From NCBI RefSeq assembly GCF_020667845.1, contig NZ_JAFMPQ010000003.1, positions 124,001 to 188,000 of the forward strand: DNA of 64,000 nt. The letters are read 5' to 3'. The notes beneath the pieces are model-generated. The model was not told the origin of the DNA and did no database searches. It saw nothing but the letters and a program-made list of their open reading frames with translations. Below, piece after piece: positions 9,015 through 18,007 of the stretch (position 1 is its first letter; every line of letters starts with the position of its first letter). This stretch comes from Cognatishimia sp. F0-27. GTDB lineage: Bacteria; Pseudomonadota; Alphaproteobacteria; Rhodobacterales; Rhodobacteraceae. A program made the position numbers and the translations under genes.

Positions 9015-10058
9015 ATGCAGCCAAACGCAGCGCCAAGCTGGAGCGTCGTGGCGACGGTGGCCGAACCGCTGCCGCTCCTGATGGCCTTTGTGGCGCATCA
9101 CGTGTCGCTTGGCGCGCGGGAGGTCATCTTGCATCTCGATACGCCGGACGCGGAGGCCGAGAGGGTGCTTGGCGCCGTGCCCGGATGCGTGATCGTTCCC
9201 CCCGGTGATCGCGCGGCGGGGGTGCACATGCCGACGCCGATGCGGCAGGCCCGCAATGCCACGCAAACCTACCGCACGGTGCAGGCCGAGTGGCTGTTGC
9301 ACATCGATGCGGATGAATTCCTCGTCGATATCGACCATGTGATGCGCGCCCTGCGCAGCGCACCCGCGGAGGTGATGGGTGTTGGGGTCCGGCCATGCGA
9401 CCGGTTCTGGCTTTCCGAGACGCCGCCCGAGACGATTTTCGACGGTCAATTTCGCACCGTTCCGCACCCGCCGCAGCCTTTTGACGTAGAGGCGGTCTAT
9501 GGCGACGCGGCGCGCTATCTCGACCTCGGACTGTCTGGAAATGCGGCGGATAAATGCTTCACCCGGACTGGGCAAGCGCTTGATATCGGGGTGCATCGCC
9601 CCGCGCGGCCAGATGGCACGCCGGTGCCCATTCACGTCATGTCGCGCGCGACGCTCCTGCATTTCGACGGTCTGACCCCGGCGCATTTCATCGCCAAAAT
9701 GGCGCGCAAGATCGAGCAGCAGCCGAACTGGAGCGCCTTTCCGGCGCCGGGCCGGCGGGCGCAGCTTGTCGCGCTCTGGCAGGCCGGGAGAGATCAGGCC
9801 GTGCGCGATCGGCTCGTGCGGGACACCAAGTGCGTGACGCCGGAGCAGCGCGCGGCGCTGGCGGAGGCAGGGCGGCTCGACGCGCGGTCTTTCGACCCGA
9901 CGCCCGCGCTCCGCGCGGTTTTCGGCTCTGTCCCGGATCTCAGCGTCGCTGCGTTTGATGCCCGTGCGCTCCCCGCTCGGCGCATCGGCGCGTTCGAGCG
10001 ACTGCGCAACACGGTGCGCTCCATGCGCCGGCTCAAACGCAAAACGCCGGGCGCGTGA
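9015..10058 (+). CDS. glycosyltransferase family 2-like protein
   Basis: A 347-residue putative glycosyltransferase. The ATG at 9015 was chosen because GGAGG lies 8-12 nt upstream and the conserved core begins directly after (SWSVVATVAEPLPLLMAF). The motif HIDADEFL, near residue 97, gives the DxD metal and sugar-nucleotide binding residues. The segment HVSLGAREVILHLDTPD resembles the GT2 nucleotide-binding strand. The C-terminus is Arg-rich (RRLKRKTPGA). The gene is on the plus strand between minus-strand mdh and sucC, splitting a cluster usually contiguous in relatives. Substrate unknown; a role in surface polysaccharide is only inference. Confidence 0.8.
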   Translation: MQPNAAPSWSVVATVAEPLPLLMAFVAHHVSLGAREVILHLDTPDAEAERVLGAVPGCVIVPPGDRAAGVHMPTPMRQARNATQTYRTVQAEWLLHIDADEFLVDIDHVMRALRSAPAEVMGVGVRPCDRFWLSETPPETIFDGQFRTVPHPPQPFDVEAVYGDAARYLDLGLSGNAADKCFTRTGQALDIGVHRPARPDGTPVPIHVMSRATLLHFDGLTPAHFIAKMARKIEQQPNWSAFPAPGRRAQLVALWQAGRDQAVRDRLVRDTKCVTPEQRAALAEAGRLDARSFDPTPALRAVFGSVPDLSVAAFDARALPARRIGAFERLRNTVRSMRRLKRKTPGA

Positions 10059-10073
10059 GGCGGCCCGGCGTTT
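10042..10073. terminator. bidirectional terminator between the glycosyltransferase gene and mdh
   Basis: AAACGCCGGGC (10042-10052) pairs with GCCCGGCGTTT (10063-10073): an 11-bp stem with a 10-nt loop, bounded by A and T runs so it can act in both directions. It overlaps the last codons of the plus-strand gene and precedes the mdh stop. Confidence 0.8.
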
Positions 10074-10100
10074 CACAATCATGTGGTCGCGTGATGCGGA

Positions 10101-11081
<981 letters not shown>

Positions 11082-11230
11082 TTAGAGCGATTTTTCGGCA
11101 TGGCGTAAGGAATAACTGGGCCTGACGCAAGAGTGCCGCGCTGCGGCGTGGCGGCGCGGTATGTCTCGCATCTGTCGAATGTTGGGGCTAAGGCTATGGG
11201 AGTGGATGATTTTTAGAGACAGGACGGGAC

Positions 11231-11986
11231 ATGGAGATACTGAGCTGGACTGTCTTTGCCATTGCCGTGCCTGCGGTGATCTTTGCCGGGATTTCCAAAG
11301 GAGGCTTCGGGTCGGGGGTGGCTTTTGCCAGCGCCTCGATTCTGGCGCTGGTGCTTGAACCGCGGCTGGCGCTGGGGTTGATGCTGCCGCTGTTGATGCT
11401 GATCGATGTCTCCTCGCTGCCGTCCTACTGGAAGCTCTGGGATTGGCCGGCCGCGCGGGCCCTGCTGATCGGCGCGGTGCCCGGCACGCTGATCGGCGCG
11501 GTGTTTTTTGCGGTGGCGGATGCGGATCTGATCCGGCTCCTGATCGGGCTTGTGGCTGTCGGGTTCGTGCTGTGGCAACTGGCTCGGTCGCTGGGTCTGA
11601 TCAAGCTCGGCACGCGCCGGGTTGGCCCGCTGGGCGGGGCCGTGGCCGGTGTGGGGCTGGGGTTTACCAGCTTCATCAGCCACGCCGGCGGCCCGGTTGC
11701 GGCGGTTTATCTGTTGGGTCAGGGGCTGAGCAAAACCGCCTACCAGGCCACCACGGTTCTGGTGTTCTGGGCGGTCAACCTGATGAAGGTGGGCATTTAC
11801 GGCGGCATGGGCGTCTTCACCCGTGAGACGCTGCTGCTTGGATTGGGTCTCGCGCCCTTCGCCCTGATCGGCACTTGGCTGGGCATCAAGGCGCATCACC
11901 GCGTATCGGAACGCCTGTTCTTCGGGATCACCTACGTGGCGCTGACGCTGACCGGGAGCAAGCTGATCTGGGATGCGCTCACCTGA
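11231..11986 (+). CDS. TauE/SafE family sulfite/anion exporter-like permease
   Basis: A 251-residue, strongly hydrophobic protein with about eight membrane helices in two similar halves. Family features are visible: the N-terminal FAGISKGGFGSG signature and a second-half counterpart GFTSFISHAGGPVAAVYLL. TauE/SafE members move sulfite, sulfoacetate or other organosulfur anions across the inner membrane; the substrate here is not shown. It starts with ATG at 11231 shortly after GGGAC. It is divergent from mdh and has no obvious operon partner. Confidence 0.88.
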   Translation: MEILSWTVFAIAVPAVIFAGISKGGFGSGVAFASASILALVLEPRLALGLMLPLLMLIDVSSLPSYWKLWDWPAARALLIGAVPGTLIGAVFFAVADADLIRLLIGLVAVGFVLWQLARSLGLIKLGTRRVGPLGGAVAGVGLGFTSFISHAGGPVAAVYLLGQGLSKTAYQATTVLVFWAVNLMKVGIYGGMGVFTRETLLLGLGLAPFALIGTWLGIKAHHRVSERLFFGITYVALTLTGSKLIWDALT

Positions 11987-12346
11987 TCCAAGCGCCGGGT
12001 GTGACCCTGACCGGGACCCGCGCCGGGGAGCGGGTTGGCACCGGATTGAAGATCCAAACCAGGCTCCGCGCTCGCTCCTGACGCCCACCATTGGGCTTGT
12101 TTCTGAAGCCGATGCTCCGGGATTGTCTCCCGCGCTCCGGGGACAGGTCGGGTTGACGCAAGAGCGTGTTGCAGAGCGATTCCCGCGGTGTCGCGCGGCT
12201 GGATCGTTGTTGGCTGACGCAGCACCGTTTGCAATTTCGCGGCGCAGGGCCCGGTGCCCGGGCCTGTCTGTTGCGCGATGCGCGCGTCATGCAGAAACCG
12301 GCAGATCGGCTCTTCCACCGGGCCATCCGGCCCGGTGTCATCGCTG
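11987..12346. other. 360-nt convergent intergenic region
   Basis: Lies between the ends of a plus-strand permease and a minus-strand small secreted protein. No supported gene. A weak acccgc/gcgggt inverted repeat near 12014-12034 could be a terminator; otherwise nothing is seen. Confidence 0.4.
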
Positions 12347-12664
12347 TCAGGCGGGATCGCCCTGCGCGGGCAAGGCTTCGGCCAGTTCTTCGAAGGCCTG
12401 GCCGCTCGCCACGAGGCAGGTCATCCCGTTGACCAGTGTCACCGTGATGGTCCAGGAGCCGGATTCGTCCGAAGCGAACACTTCCATCACGGCATTGTTG
12501 TGGCCCAGCCCCATGGATTGACGGGTCTCGCCATATTTCTCGGCAAGACGCTCGACCACCACCGCGCGCGGGGCGCAGTTGCCTTGCTGTGCATGTGCCA
12601 GTGTCGCGGCACCGAACACCAGCCCGGTCGCCAACATGATTGCAGTCAATTTATCCTTGTTCAT
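12347..12664 (-). CDS. small periplasmic protein of unknown function
   Basis: 105 residues with a clear Sec signal peptide (Lys-rich start, hydrophobic LTAIMLATGLVFGAATL, cleavage likely after AHA near residue 25). The mature part has two cysteines (GNCAPRA and GMTCLVA), consistent with a periplasmic disulfide, and a conserved-looking central stretch LAEKYGETRQSMGLGHNNAVMEVFAS. I recall similar short proteins in Rhodobacterales but no assigned function. It is divergent from the mcl2 gene. Confidence 0.8.
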   Translation of the reverse strand: MNKDKLTAIMLATGLVFGAATLAHAQQGNCAPRAVVVERLAEKYGETRQSMGLGHNNAVMEVFASDESGSWTITVTLVNGMTCLVASGQAFEELAEALPAQGDPA

Positions 12665-12993
12665 CGTCTAGCCCTTTTCGGTGCTGCGTCCGGGCGTGTG
12701 CGACTTCGCCGCCGCCCCGACTTGGTGAGCCCCCTCCGACGGCCACCCCCGGCCCTGATCCGGTTTGCCCTCCCTCTGCCGCTTTGCGATCTGTGACCAG
12801 TCTCGGAGCCGAGCAACCAACAAAAGGTTAACCCGGCGTGCGTTGCCTCCAATGCTCCCTATTATCCTGAGGTTTTGCGCGATGCGTGACCAAGTTCAGG
12901 CAAAAAATTCTGCACTGCGGCAAATCAGGCCTTGAACAGAGCGCAAAAAAATGGCCCTTTCCGCGCAATAATGTTTCGCAAAGGACAATCGTC
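12665..12993. other. 329-nt divergent promoter region upstream of mcl2
   Basis: Separates a minus-strand small secreted protein from the plus-strand mcl2 gene. The right half is AT-richer than its surroundings and holds the mcl2 Shine-Dalgarno AAGGA. Short gcgcaa/tttcgcaaa words near 12953-12983 might be regulator half-sites, but this is too weak to call. No TGTGATCACA palindrome is present. Confidence 0.45.
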
Positions 12994-13845
12994 ATGGACA
13001 TGCGCGCGCGCCCCTACCGTTCCGTTCTCTACATTCCGGGCTCCAGGGAGCGGGCGCTCGAAAAGGCGCGCGGTCTCCCGGTGGATGCGGTGATTTTCGA
13101 TCTCGAAGATGCCGTCTCCCCATCCGAGAAGGTCTCCGCCCGCGCCACGTTGAGCGCCGCATTGACGCAGAGTTACGGGCAGCGGACCCGCATCGTGCGC
13201 ATCAACGGGCTGGACACCGAATGGGGCGCCGAGGACGCCCGCGCTGCGGATACCATGCAGTGCGACGCCGTGCTGCTTCCGAAGGTCGAGACAACCGCCC
13301 AGCTCGATGCGCTGGCGGCGATCACCGACAAGCCGCTCTGGGCGATGATGGAAACACCGCTCGGTATGCTCAACGCGGCCGGGATTGCCGCGCATCCACG
13401 GCTCGCCGGCATGGTGATGGGGACCAACGATCTCGCAAAGGAGCTGCAAAGCCGGTTCCGTCCGGACCGTTTGCCGATGATGCCGGGGCTCGGCCTCTGC
13501 CTGCTCGCGGCCAAGGCGCATGGCGTGGTGATTGTCGACGGGGTTTACAATGCGTTCAAGGACGCCGAAGGGCTCGAACGCGAATGCGCCCAGGGCCGGG
13601 ACATGGGGTTTGACGGCAAGACATTGATCCATCCCGCGCAGGTCGAAATCGCCAATGCAGCCTTTGCGCCGTCCGAGGAGGAAATCGACCTGGCGCGCCG
13701 CCAGATCGAGGCATTCTCGGCCGCGGAGGCCGCAGGGCAGGGGGTCGCCGTGGTCGATGGCAAGATCGTTGAAAACCTGCACGTGGACACGGCCCGTGAA
13801 ACTCTGGCAAAAGCGGAAGCAATTGCCGCTTTAGCCAAGGAGTAA
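12994..13845 (+). CDS. mcl2: CitE/Mcl family malyl-CoA thioesterase or lyase (Mcl2-like)
   Basis: 283 residues from the ATG at 12994, which follows AAGGACAATCGTC; the upstream extension has no family character. The CitE-type TIM barrel is visible: RSVLYIPGSRERALEKA, the Mg/CoA motif VIFDLEDAVSP, MMETPLGMLNAAGIAAHP with the metal-binding Glu, and GFDGKTLIHPAQ. In Rhodobacter sphaeroides a shorter paralogue (Mcl2) hydrolyses (3S)-malyl-CoA to malate and CoA, completing an apparent malate synthase with Mcl1. The length and the linkage to mch and sdh match Mcl2 rather than Mcl1, but lyase and thioesterase cannot be separated by eye. Followed after 4 nt by an NnrU-like gene. Confidence 0.8.
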   Translation: MDMRARPYRSVLYIPGSRERALEKARGLPVDAVIFDLEDAVSPSEKVSARATLSAALTQSYGQRTRIVRINGLDTEWGAEDARAADTMQCDAVLLPKVETTAQLDALAAITDKPLWAMMETPLGMLNAAGIAAHPRLAGMVMGTNDLAKELQSRFRPDRLPMMPGLGLCLLAAKAHGVVIVDGVYNAFKDAEGLERECAQGRDMGFDGKTLIHPAQVEIANAAFAPSEEEIDLARRQIEAFSAAEAAGQGVAVVDGKIVENLHVDTARETLAKAEAIAALAKE

Positions 13846-13849
13846 CTCC

Positions 13850-14398
13850 ATGTTTTTCATATTGACCGCCGGTCTCGCGCTGTGGATCGTTGCGCATCTG
13901 TTCAAACGGATCGCGCCCGATGCGCGCGCGCAGATGGGCGATCGCGGCCGCGGTCTCGTCACGGTGCTGATCATCGTCTCGCTCGGGCTGATGATCTGGG
14001 GCTACCGCGGGGCGGAGTTCATCCCGGTTTACACACCGCCGCTCTGGACGGTGCATCTCAACAACCTGTTGATGCTTGTGGCGGTCTTTGTGTTCGGCAT
14101 GTCGGCCACCACCGGCCGGCTGCGGGGCAAGATGCGCCACCCGCAACTGACGGCTGTCAAGATCTGGGCGGTGGCCCACCTTCTGGTCAATGGCGATCTG
14201 GCCTCGGTCCTGCTGTTCGGCACGCTGCTCGCCTGGGCCGTTGCCGAGGTTGTTATAATCAACAAATCCGAAGAGTGGGTTCGCCCCGAACCGGGTGAGG
14301 CCAGGAAGGACGTCGTGCTCGTCATCATCACCCTTGTCGCCTTTGGCGCCATGACGGGCATTCACGCCTGGCTCGGTGTCTGGCCTTTCCCTGGATAA
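13850..14398 (+). CDS. NnrU-family membrane protein
   Basis: 182 residues with about five hydrophobic helices. The family pattern is visible: an N-terminal helix followed by AHLFKRIAPDARAQMGDRG, then YRGAEFIPVYTPP and the later KIWAVAHLLVNGDLASVLLFG. NnrU-type proteins were named from denitrification clusters and are thought to be integral membrane proteins of unclear biochemical role. There is no denitrification gene here; the gene is tightly packed behind mcl2 (4-nt gap), so it probably shares its transcript. Confidence 0.85.
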   Translation: MFFILTAGLALWIVAHLFKRIAPDARAQMGDRGRGLVTVLIIVSLGLMIWGYRGAEFIPVYTPPLWTVHLNNLLMLVAVFVFGMSATTGRLRGKMRHPQLTAVKIWAVAHLLVNGDLASVLLFGTLLAWAVAEVVIINKSEEWVRPEPGEARKDVVLVIITLVAFGAMTGIHAWLGVWPFPG

Positions 14399-14402
14399 GA
14401 TC

Positions 14403-14606
14403 ATGAAACTCTACCGCCTGCTTACAGAGGACGATACGTCCGCTTTCTGCCACAAGGTTTCGGCCGCACTTGCCAAGGGGTGGGAGCTCTACGGCGATCC
14501 GACCTATGCTTATGATCATGCCAATGGCGTCATGCGCTGCGGTCAGGCGGTCACCAAGGAGGTCCCCGGGGATTATGCGCCGGACATGAAGCTGGGGGAT
14601 CAGTGA
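14403..14606 (+). CDS. DUF1737 small protein
   Basis: 67 residues from the ATG at 14403, five bases after the nnrU-like stop. The sequence MKLYRLLTEDDTSAFCHKV and AKGWELYGDPTYAYD matches the DUF1737 pattern (a small domain beginning with MxxYxxL and containing GWxxxG). It has unknown function. Its stop TGA shares a base with the mch ATG (TGATG), so mch translation is likely coupled to it. Confidence 0.85.
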   Translation: MKLYRLLTEDDTSAFCHKVSAALAKGWELYGDPTYAYDHANGVMRCGQAVTKEVPGDYAPDMKLGDQ

Positions 14607-15649
14607 TGACAACCGCACAGAGCAAGACCAACGCCGGACGCTTCTTCGAGGATTACCGCATCGGTCAGGTGATCGATCACGCGGTGCCCCGGACTGTATC
14701 GGGGGGGGAACGCGCGCTTTACCATGCGCTCTATCCCGCACGTCACGCGCTCTATTCCTCCGATGCGTTTGCGCAAGACTGCGGTTTGCCGGCATCGCCG
14801 ATCGACGATCTCGCCGCGTTCCACGTGGTCTTTGGCAAGACGGTGCCGGATGTGTCGCTCAACGCGGTGGCCAATCTCGGTTATGCCGAGGGTCGCTGGC
14901 TCAAGCCGGTCTGGCCTGGTGACACGCTGCGCTCCACGTCCGAAGTGATCGGACTGAAGCAGAACTCGAACGGCAAGACCGGCGTGGTCTATGTGCGCAC
15001 CCGCGGACTCGACCAGAACGGCAACACGGCGATGGAATATTGCCGCTGGGTCATGGTGCGCAAGCGAGACCCTGACGCTCCGGCGCCCGAGACCGTGGTG
15101 CCGGCATTGCGCGAGTCGCTCGATGTGGCGGATCTGGTGATCCCGCAGGGCCTCGATTTCACCGGCTACGATTTCGATCTGGCCGGGGAGCCGCACCGCT
15201 GGGGCGACTACACAATCGGCGAAAAGATAGATCATGTCGACGGCGTGACCTTGTCGGAAGCCGAGCACATGATGGCCACCCGCCTCTGGCAAAACACGGC
15301 CAAGGTCCATTTCGATGCCACAAACCGCGCTGATGGCAAGCGGCTGATTTATGGCGGCCACGTGATTTCCATGGCCCGCGCGCTGAGCTTCAACGGTCTG
15401 GCCAACGCCCAGATGATCGTCGGGCTGAATGCCGGGGCCCACGCAAACCCGGCCTTTGCGGGGGATACGGTGCGGGCGTGGTCCGAGGTGCTCGACAAGG
15501 CCGAAACCGATGCACCCGGCGTCGGGGCGATCCGCTTGCGGCTCGTCGCGACAAAAGGCGGCACGCCGCTGTCATTGCGCGGGGATGACGGGAAATACTT
15601 GCCGGAGGTCTTGCTCGATCTCGATTACTGGGCCTTGATGCCGCAGTAA
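14606..15649 (+). CDS. mch: mesaconyl-CoA (2-methylfumaryl-CoA) hydratase
   Basis: 347 residues from the ATG at 14606; a GTG one codon earlier is also possible. It is a MaoC-like double-hotdog protein: the first half contains FFEDYRIGQVIDHAVPRTVS and the second half a similar DYTIGEKIDHVDGVTLSEAEHM, each followed by hotdog-type strands. The length and features (RHALYSSDAFAQDCG) match mesaconyl-CoA hydratase of the ethylmalonyl-CoA pathway, which interconverts mesaconyl-CoA and beta-methylmalyl-CoA. The neighbouring malyl-CoA enzyme gene and downstream sdh genes support that. Translationally coupled to the DUF1737 gene. Confidence 0.9.
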   Translation: MTTAQSKTNAGRFFEDYRIGQVIDHAVPRTVSGGERALYHALYPARHALYSSDAFAQDCGLPASPIDDLAAFHVVFGKTVPDVSLNAVANLGYAEGRWLKPVWPGDTLRSTSEVIGLKQNSNGKTGVVYVRTRGLDQNGNTAMEYCRWVMVRKRDPDAPAPETVVPALRESLDVADLVIPQGLDFTGYDFDLAGEPHRWGDYTIGEKIDHVDGVTLSEAEHMMATRLWQNTAKVHFDATNRADGKRLIYGGHVISMARALSFNGLANAQMIVGLNAGAHANPAFAGDTVRAWSEVLDKAETDAPGVGAIRLRLVATKGGTPLSLRGDDGKYLPEVLLDLDYWALMPQ

Positions 15650-15675
15650 AACGTTTTTCGGAGTATAAGAGAAAA

Positions 15676-16218
15676 ATGAAATTCTTGAAGGAAGGGGCCG
15701 CATTTGCGACGGGGCTCGTGGCGATGGCTGTTTCTGGCACAGTGCTTTTCGACTGGGCAACCAATACGAGCATCAAGACAATTGATGACGTTGTTGCCAG
15801 TCTCAATGGGATAGCCGAAGCGGTTTCGCAAAGTGAGTTTGACTCAGCGTCAGATCAGGAACTGGAAGAAAGCCTTGCGGCGCTCGGCGCGGTCTCGCAG
15901 GCATTGGTCGAAGCTGCCCCGAATAGTGGCGAAAGCGGCTCTTACCTGCGTGTCTTTTCGGGCGTTTTCGATCTGCCGCCCGGCAGTGCGGTGGATCTAG
16001 ATGCCCCTGACGGCAGTTTTGCGTCGCTCGGGTTTCATCGCTTCAAAAGAGGAAGCGAGACATGGGCCGGCACCTATTTCAATGGGAAGGAAGTCGGTCT
16101 TCTGCCAGGACAAATTCTCGAGTTTCCCGAAGAAGATCCTGTCTGTCAGGTCATGTATGTTGGACCGGTAGACGACGCTCTCAGCGGCGCACGGTTTCGC
16201 TTCCGGTGTCGCAGTTGA
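15676..16218 (+). CDS. orphan membrane-anchored protein in the mch-sdhC gap
   Basis: 180 residues, not recognised. It starts at ATG 15676. One N-terminal hydrophobic helix (AAFATGLVAMAVSGTVLF) is followed by an acidic, probably helical stretch (residues 35-80, with SASDQELEESLAALGAVSQ) and a C-terminal beta-rich part ending GARFRFRCRS with two cysteines. Base composition is visibly lower in GC and codon usage differs from its neighbours, which suggests later acquisition. It overlaps the next gene by a TTGA junction, so the two probably arrived or work together. Confidence 0.7.
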   Translation: MKFLKEGAAFATGLVAMAVSGTVLFDWATNTSIKTIDDVVASLNGIAEAVSQSEFDSASDQELEESLAALGAVSQALVEAAPNSGESGSYLRVFSGVFDLPPGSAVDLDAPDGSFASLGFHRFKRGSETWAGTYFNGKEVGLLPGQILEFPEEDPVCQVMYVGPVDDALSGARFRFRCRS

Positions 16219-16982
16219 AGCCGGGATGCACTTCTAGCCTCCGCACCTTATTGCTCAGCACTACGCTGTGCCTCATGGCACAGGACTCCCGGGCGGAAAG
16301 CCCGGCGCAGACAGACCGCGAGGCCTTCCTCCGGGCCAACATCCTGTCGATCCTCTATCACGAGCTTGGCCATGCGGTGATCGATCTCGAAGGCCTGCCG
16401 GTCTTCGGCAAGGAGGAGGACGCCGCGGATGTGGCCTCCGTCCTTCTGGTCGAGCTTCTGCACAGCCCCGAAGACGCGCTGCAGATCGCGAGAGCCAGTG
16501 CCGAGGGCTACAAGGGCGAAGACATCCTGCGCGCGAAGGCCGGAGACGAGATTGCGCTCTGGGGTGAACACAGCCCCGACATGCAAAGGCTCTACAACCT
16601 GGTGTGTCTGCATTACGGTGCCGACCCTGACGGTCGCGCGGCGTTTGCCGAGGCTTTTGCGTTGCCGGAAGAGCGCGCGTCGCTCTGCGAGGAAGCGTTC
16701 GACCTTGCGTGGGACAGCTGGACGCCGGTGTTCGACGCGATGCAGGCCCGGACGGATGGCGCGCCGATCACCTTGCATACGGACCGCGACGGCCCGATCG
16801 CGGACCTTCTTGCCAAGGAGGTCGCGTTGCTCAATGCGGCCTATGCATGGCCTGAGCCGCTGGCCATGCATTATGAACGCTGCGAAGAGGTCAATGCGTT
16901 TTACGATGCGGATCTGCGCGCTGTGATCTTCTGTGTCGAGTATGTTGATCATCTCGACAGCCTGTATGACGTCGTGAACTGA
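16215..16982 (+). CDS. DUF4344-like putative metallopeptidase, secreted
   Basis: About 255 residues if translation starts at the TTG at 16215, which overlaps the previous stop (TTGA) and places a signal peptide (SSLRTLLLSTTLCLMAQDSRA) at the N-terminus; GTG 16206 and ATG 16275 are alternatives. The zincin motif YHELGHAVIDLEGLPVFG is followed by GKEEDAADVASV, where an acidic third ligand would lie, as in DUF4344 proteins. Cysteines are present at CLHYG, LCEEA, ERCEE and FCVEY. Probably a periplasmic protease-like protein; activity and substrate are unknown. It ends 83 bp before the sdh operator. Confidence 0.75.
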   Translation: MKPGCTSSLRTLLLSTTLCLMAQDSRAESPAQTDREAFLRANILSILYHELGHAVIDLEGLPVFGKEEDAADVASVLLVELLHSPEDALQIARASAEGYKGEDILRAKAGDEIALWGEHSPDMQRLYNLVCLHYGADPDGRAAFAEAFALPEERASLCEEAFDLAWDSWTPVFDAMQARTDGAPITLHTDRDGPIADLLAKEVALLNAAYAWPEPLAMHYERCEEVNAFYDADLRAVIFCVEYVDHLDSLYDVVN

Positions 16983-17065
16983 CCCGGGGTGGGGAGTTGT
17001 CCGCGGGCACAGCGCCGAGCGGCGTGAACCGCGGCGATTCTCATGTTACCGTTCACAGGAGATCG

Positions 17066-17101
17066 GTTTGTGATCACACGCCATAAAGTGTGATCACAAA
17101 C
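17066..17101. promoter_or_regulatory. paired palindromic operator upstream of sdhC
   Basis: GTTTGTGATCACAC (17066-17079) and GTGTGATCACAAAC (17088-17101) form a perfect 14-bp inverted repeat with an 8-bp spacer. Each arm contains the perfect palindrome TGTGATCACA, centres 20 bp apart. The right edge is about 117 nt before the sdhC ATG, matching the geometry in front of sucC. Confidence 0.8.
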
Positions 17102-17217
17102 TTTCGAATTTCTGCTTGATTGCGCCAAAAAACCGCGCCCTGCGGCTCTCTGTGCCCGTGACTTGGATGGGAAAAGCTTTACAAAACAGGCCCAAGGATA
17201 ACGAAGGGACGCAGAAC

Positions 17218-17601
17218 ATGGCCGACGTCAATCGTGGGAACCGACCGCTTTCGCCGCATTTGCAGGTGTATCGGCCGCAGCTTAACTCAGTCACATCCAT
17301 CCTCACCCGCATCACCGGCAACGCGCTGCTGATCGGGTCGTTGATGATCGTGTGGTGGTTTCTCGCCGCTGCAACCTCAGAGGAGTATTTCGCCGTCGCC
17401 AATGGGTTCGTGACCTCGTGGTTCGGCGATCTGGTGATGTTCGGGTCTGTCTGGGCTTTGTGGTATCACACGCTTGCGGGCGTGCGTCACCTGATCTGGG
17501 ACAACGCCAAGATGCTGGATCTCGACAGCGCCGAGAAGCTCGGCTGGGCGGTTGTGATCGGCTCGGTTGTGCTCACCATCCTCACCGTCATCGCGATATA
17601 A
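17218..17601 (+). CDS. sdhC: succinate dehydrogenase cytochrome b556 subunit
   Basis: Membrane anchor of complex II, binding haem b and ubiquinone with SdhD. 127 residues from ATG 17218, preceded by GAAGGGACG; the longer open frame upstream lacks homology features. The family signature RPLSPHLQVYRPQLNSVTSILTRITG is at the N-terminus. Three membrane helices follow, and YHTLAGVRHLIWD carries the haem-ligand His region. First gene of the operon downstream of the paired operator; sdhD follows after 15 nt. Confidence 0.96.
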   Translation: MADVNRGNRPLSPHLQVYRPQLNSVTSILTRITGNALLIGSLMIVWWFLAAATSEEYFAVANGFVTSWFGDLVMFGSVWALWYHTLAGVRHLIWDNAKMLDLDSAEKLGWAVVIGSVVLTILTVIAI

Positions 17602-17616
17602 GCGGGAGTAGAACAC

Positions 17617-17988
17617 ATGGCATTCCTGACAGACCGCAAGCGCGCAATGGGCTGGGGCTCGGCCAAGGCCGGGACCGAGCATTTCTGGTCGATGAAAAAA
17701 TCCTCCGTCGCGCTGCTGATCCTCATCCCGTTCTTTGTCTTTACCTTTGGCGCGGCGCTCGGCGGCACCTACGAAGAGATCCTCGCCTATTACAGCCGCC
17801 CGTTCCCGGCGATCGTCGCGGCATTGACCATCGTGGTCGGGTTCAAGCATTTCAACGACGGGTTCCAGACACTGGTCGAGGACTACGTGCATGGCACGAT
17901 GGAAAAGGTGCTGATCCTTCTGATGACCTGCGTGAGCTACGGTGCGGCAGGCGTCGGTCTCTTTGCCATCGCACGGCTGGCGCTCTGA
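17617..17988 (+). CDS. sdhD: succinate dehydrogenase hydrophobic membrane anchor subunit
   Basis: 123 residues with three predicted membrane helices. HFWSMKKSSVALLIL at the start of helix 1 and the GFKHFNDGFQTLVEDYVHG loop are typical of alphaproteobacterial SdhD and contain the quinone/haem-proximal residues. It pairs with SdhC to hold SdhAB to the inner membrane. Its stop is 19 nt before an inserted small zinc-ribbon gene, and sdhA follows only after two such accessory genes. Confidence 0.95.
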   Translation: MAFLTDRKRAMGWGSAKAGTEHFWSMKKSSVALLILIPFFVFTFGAALGGTYEEILAYYSRPFPAIVAALTIVVGFKHFNDGFQTLVEDYVHGTMEKVLILLMTCVSYGAAGVGLFAIARLAL

Positions 17989-18007
17989 TCGATCTAGGAT
18001 TTGTCTA

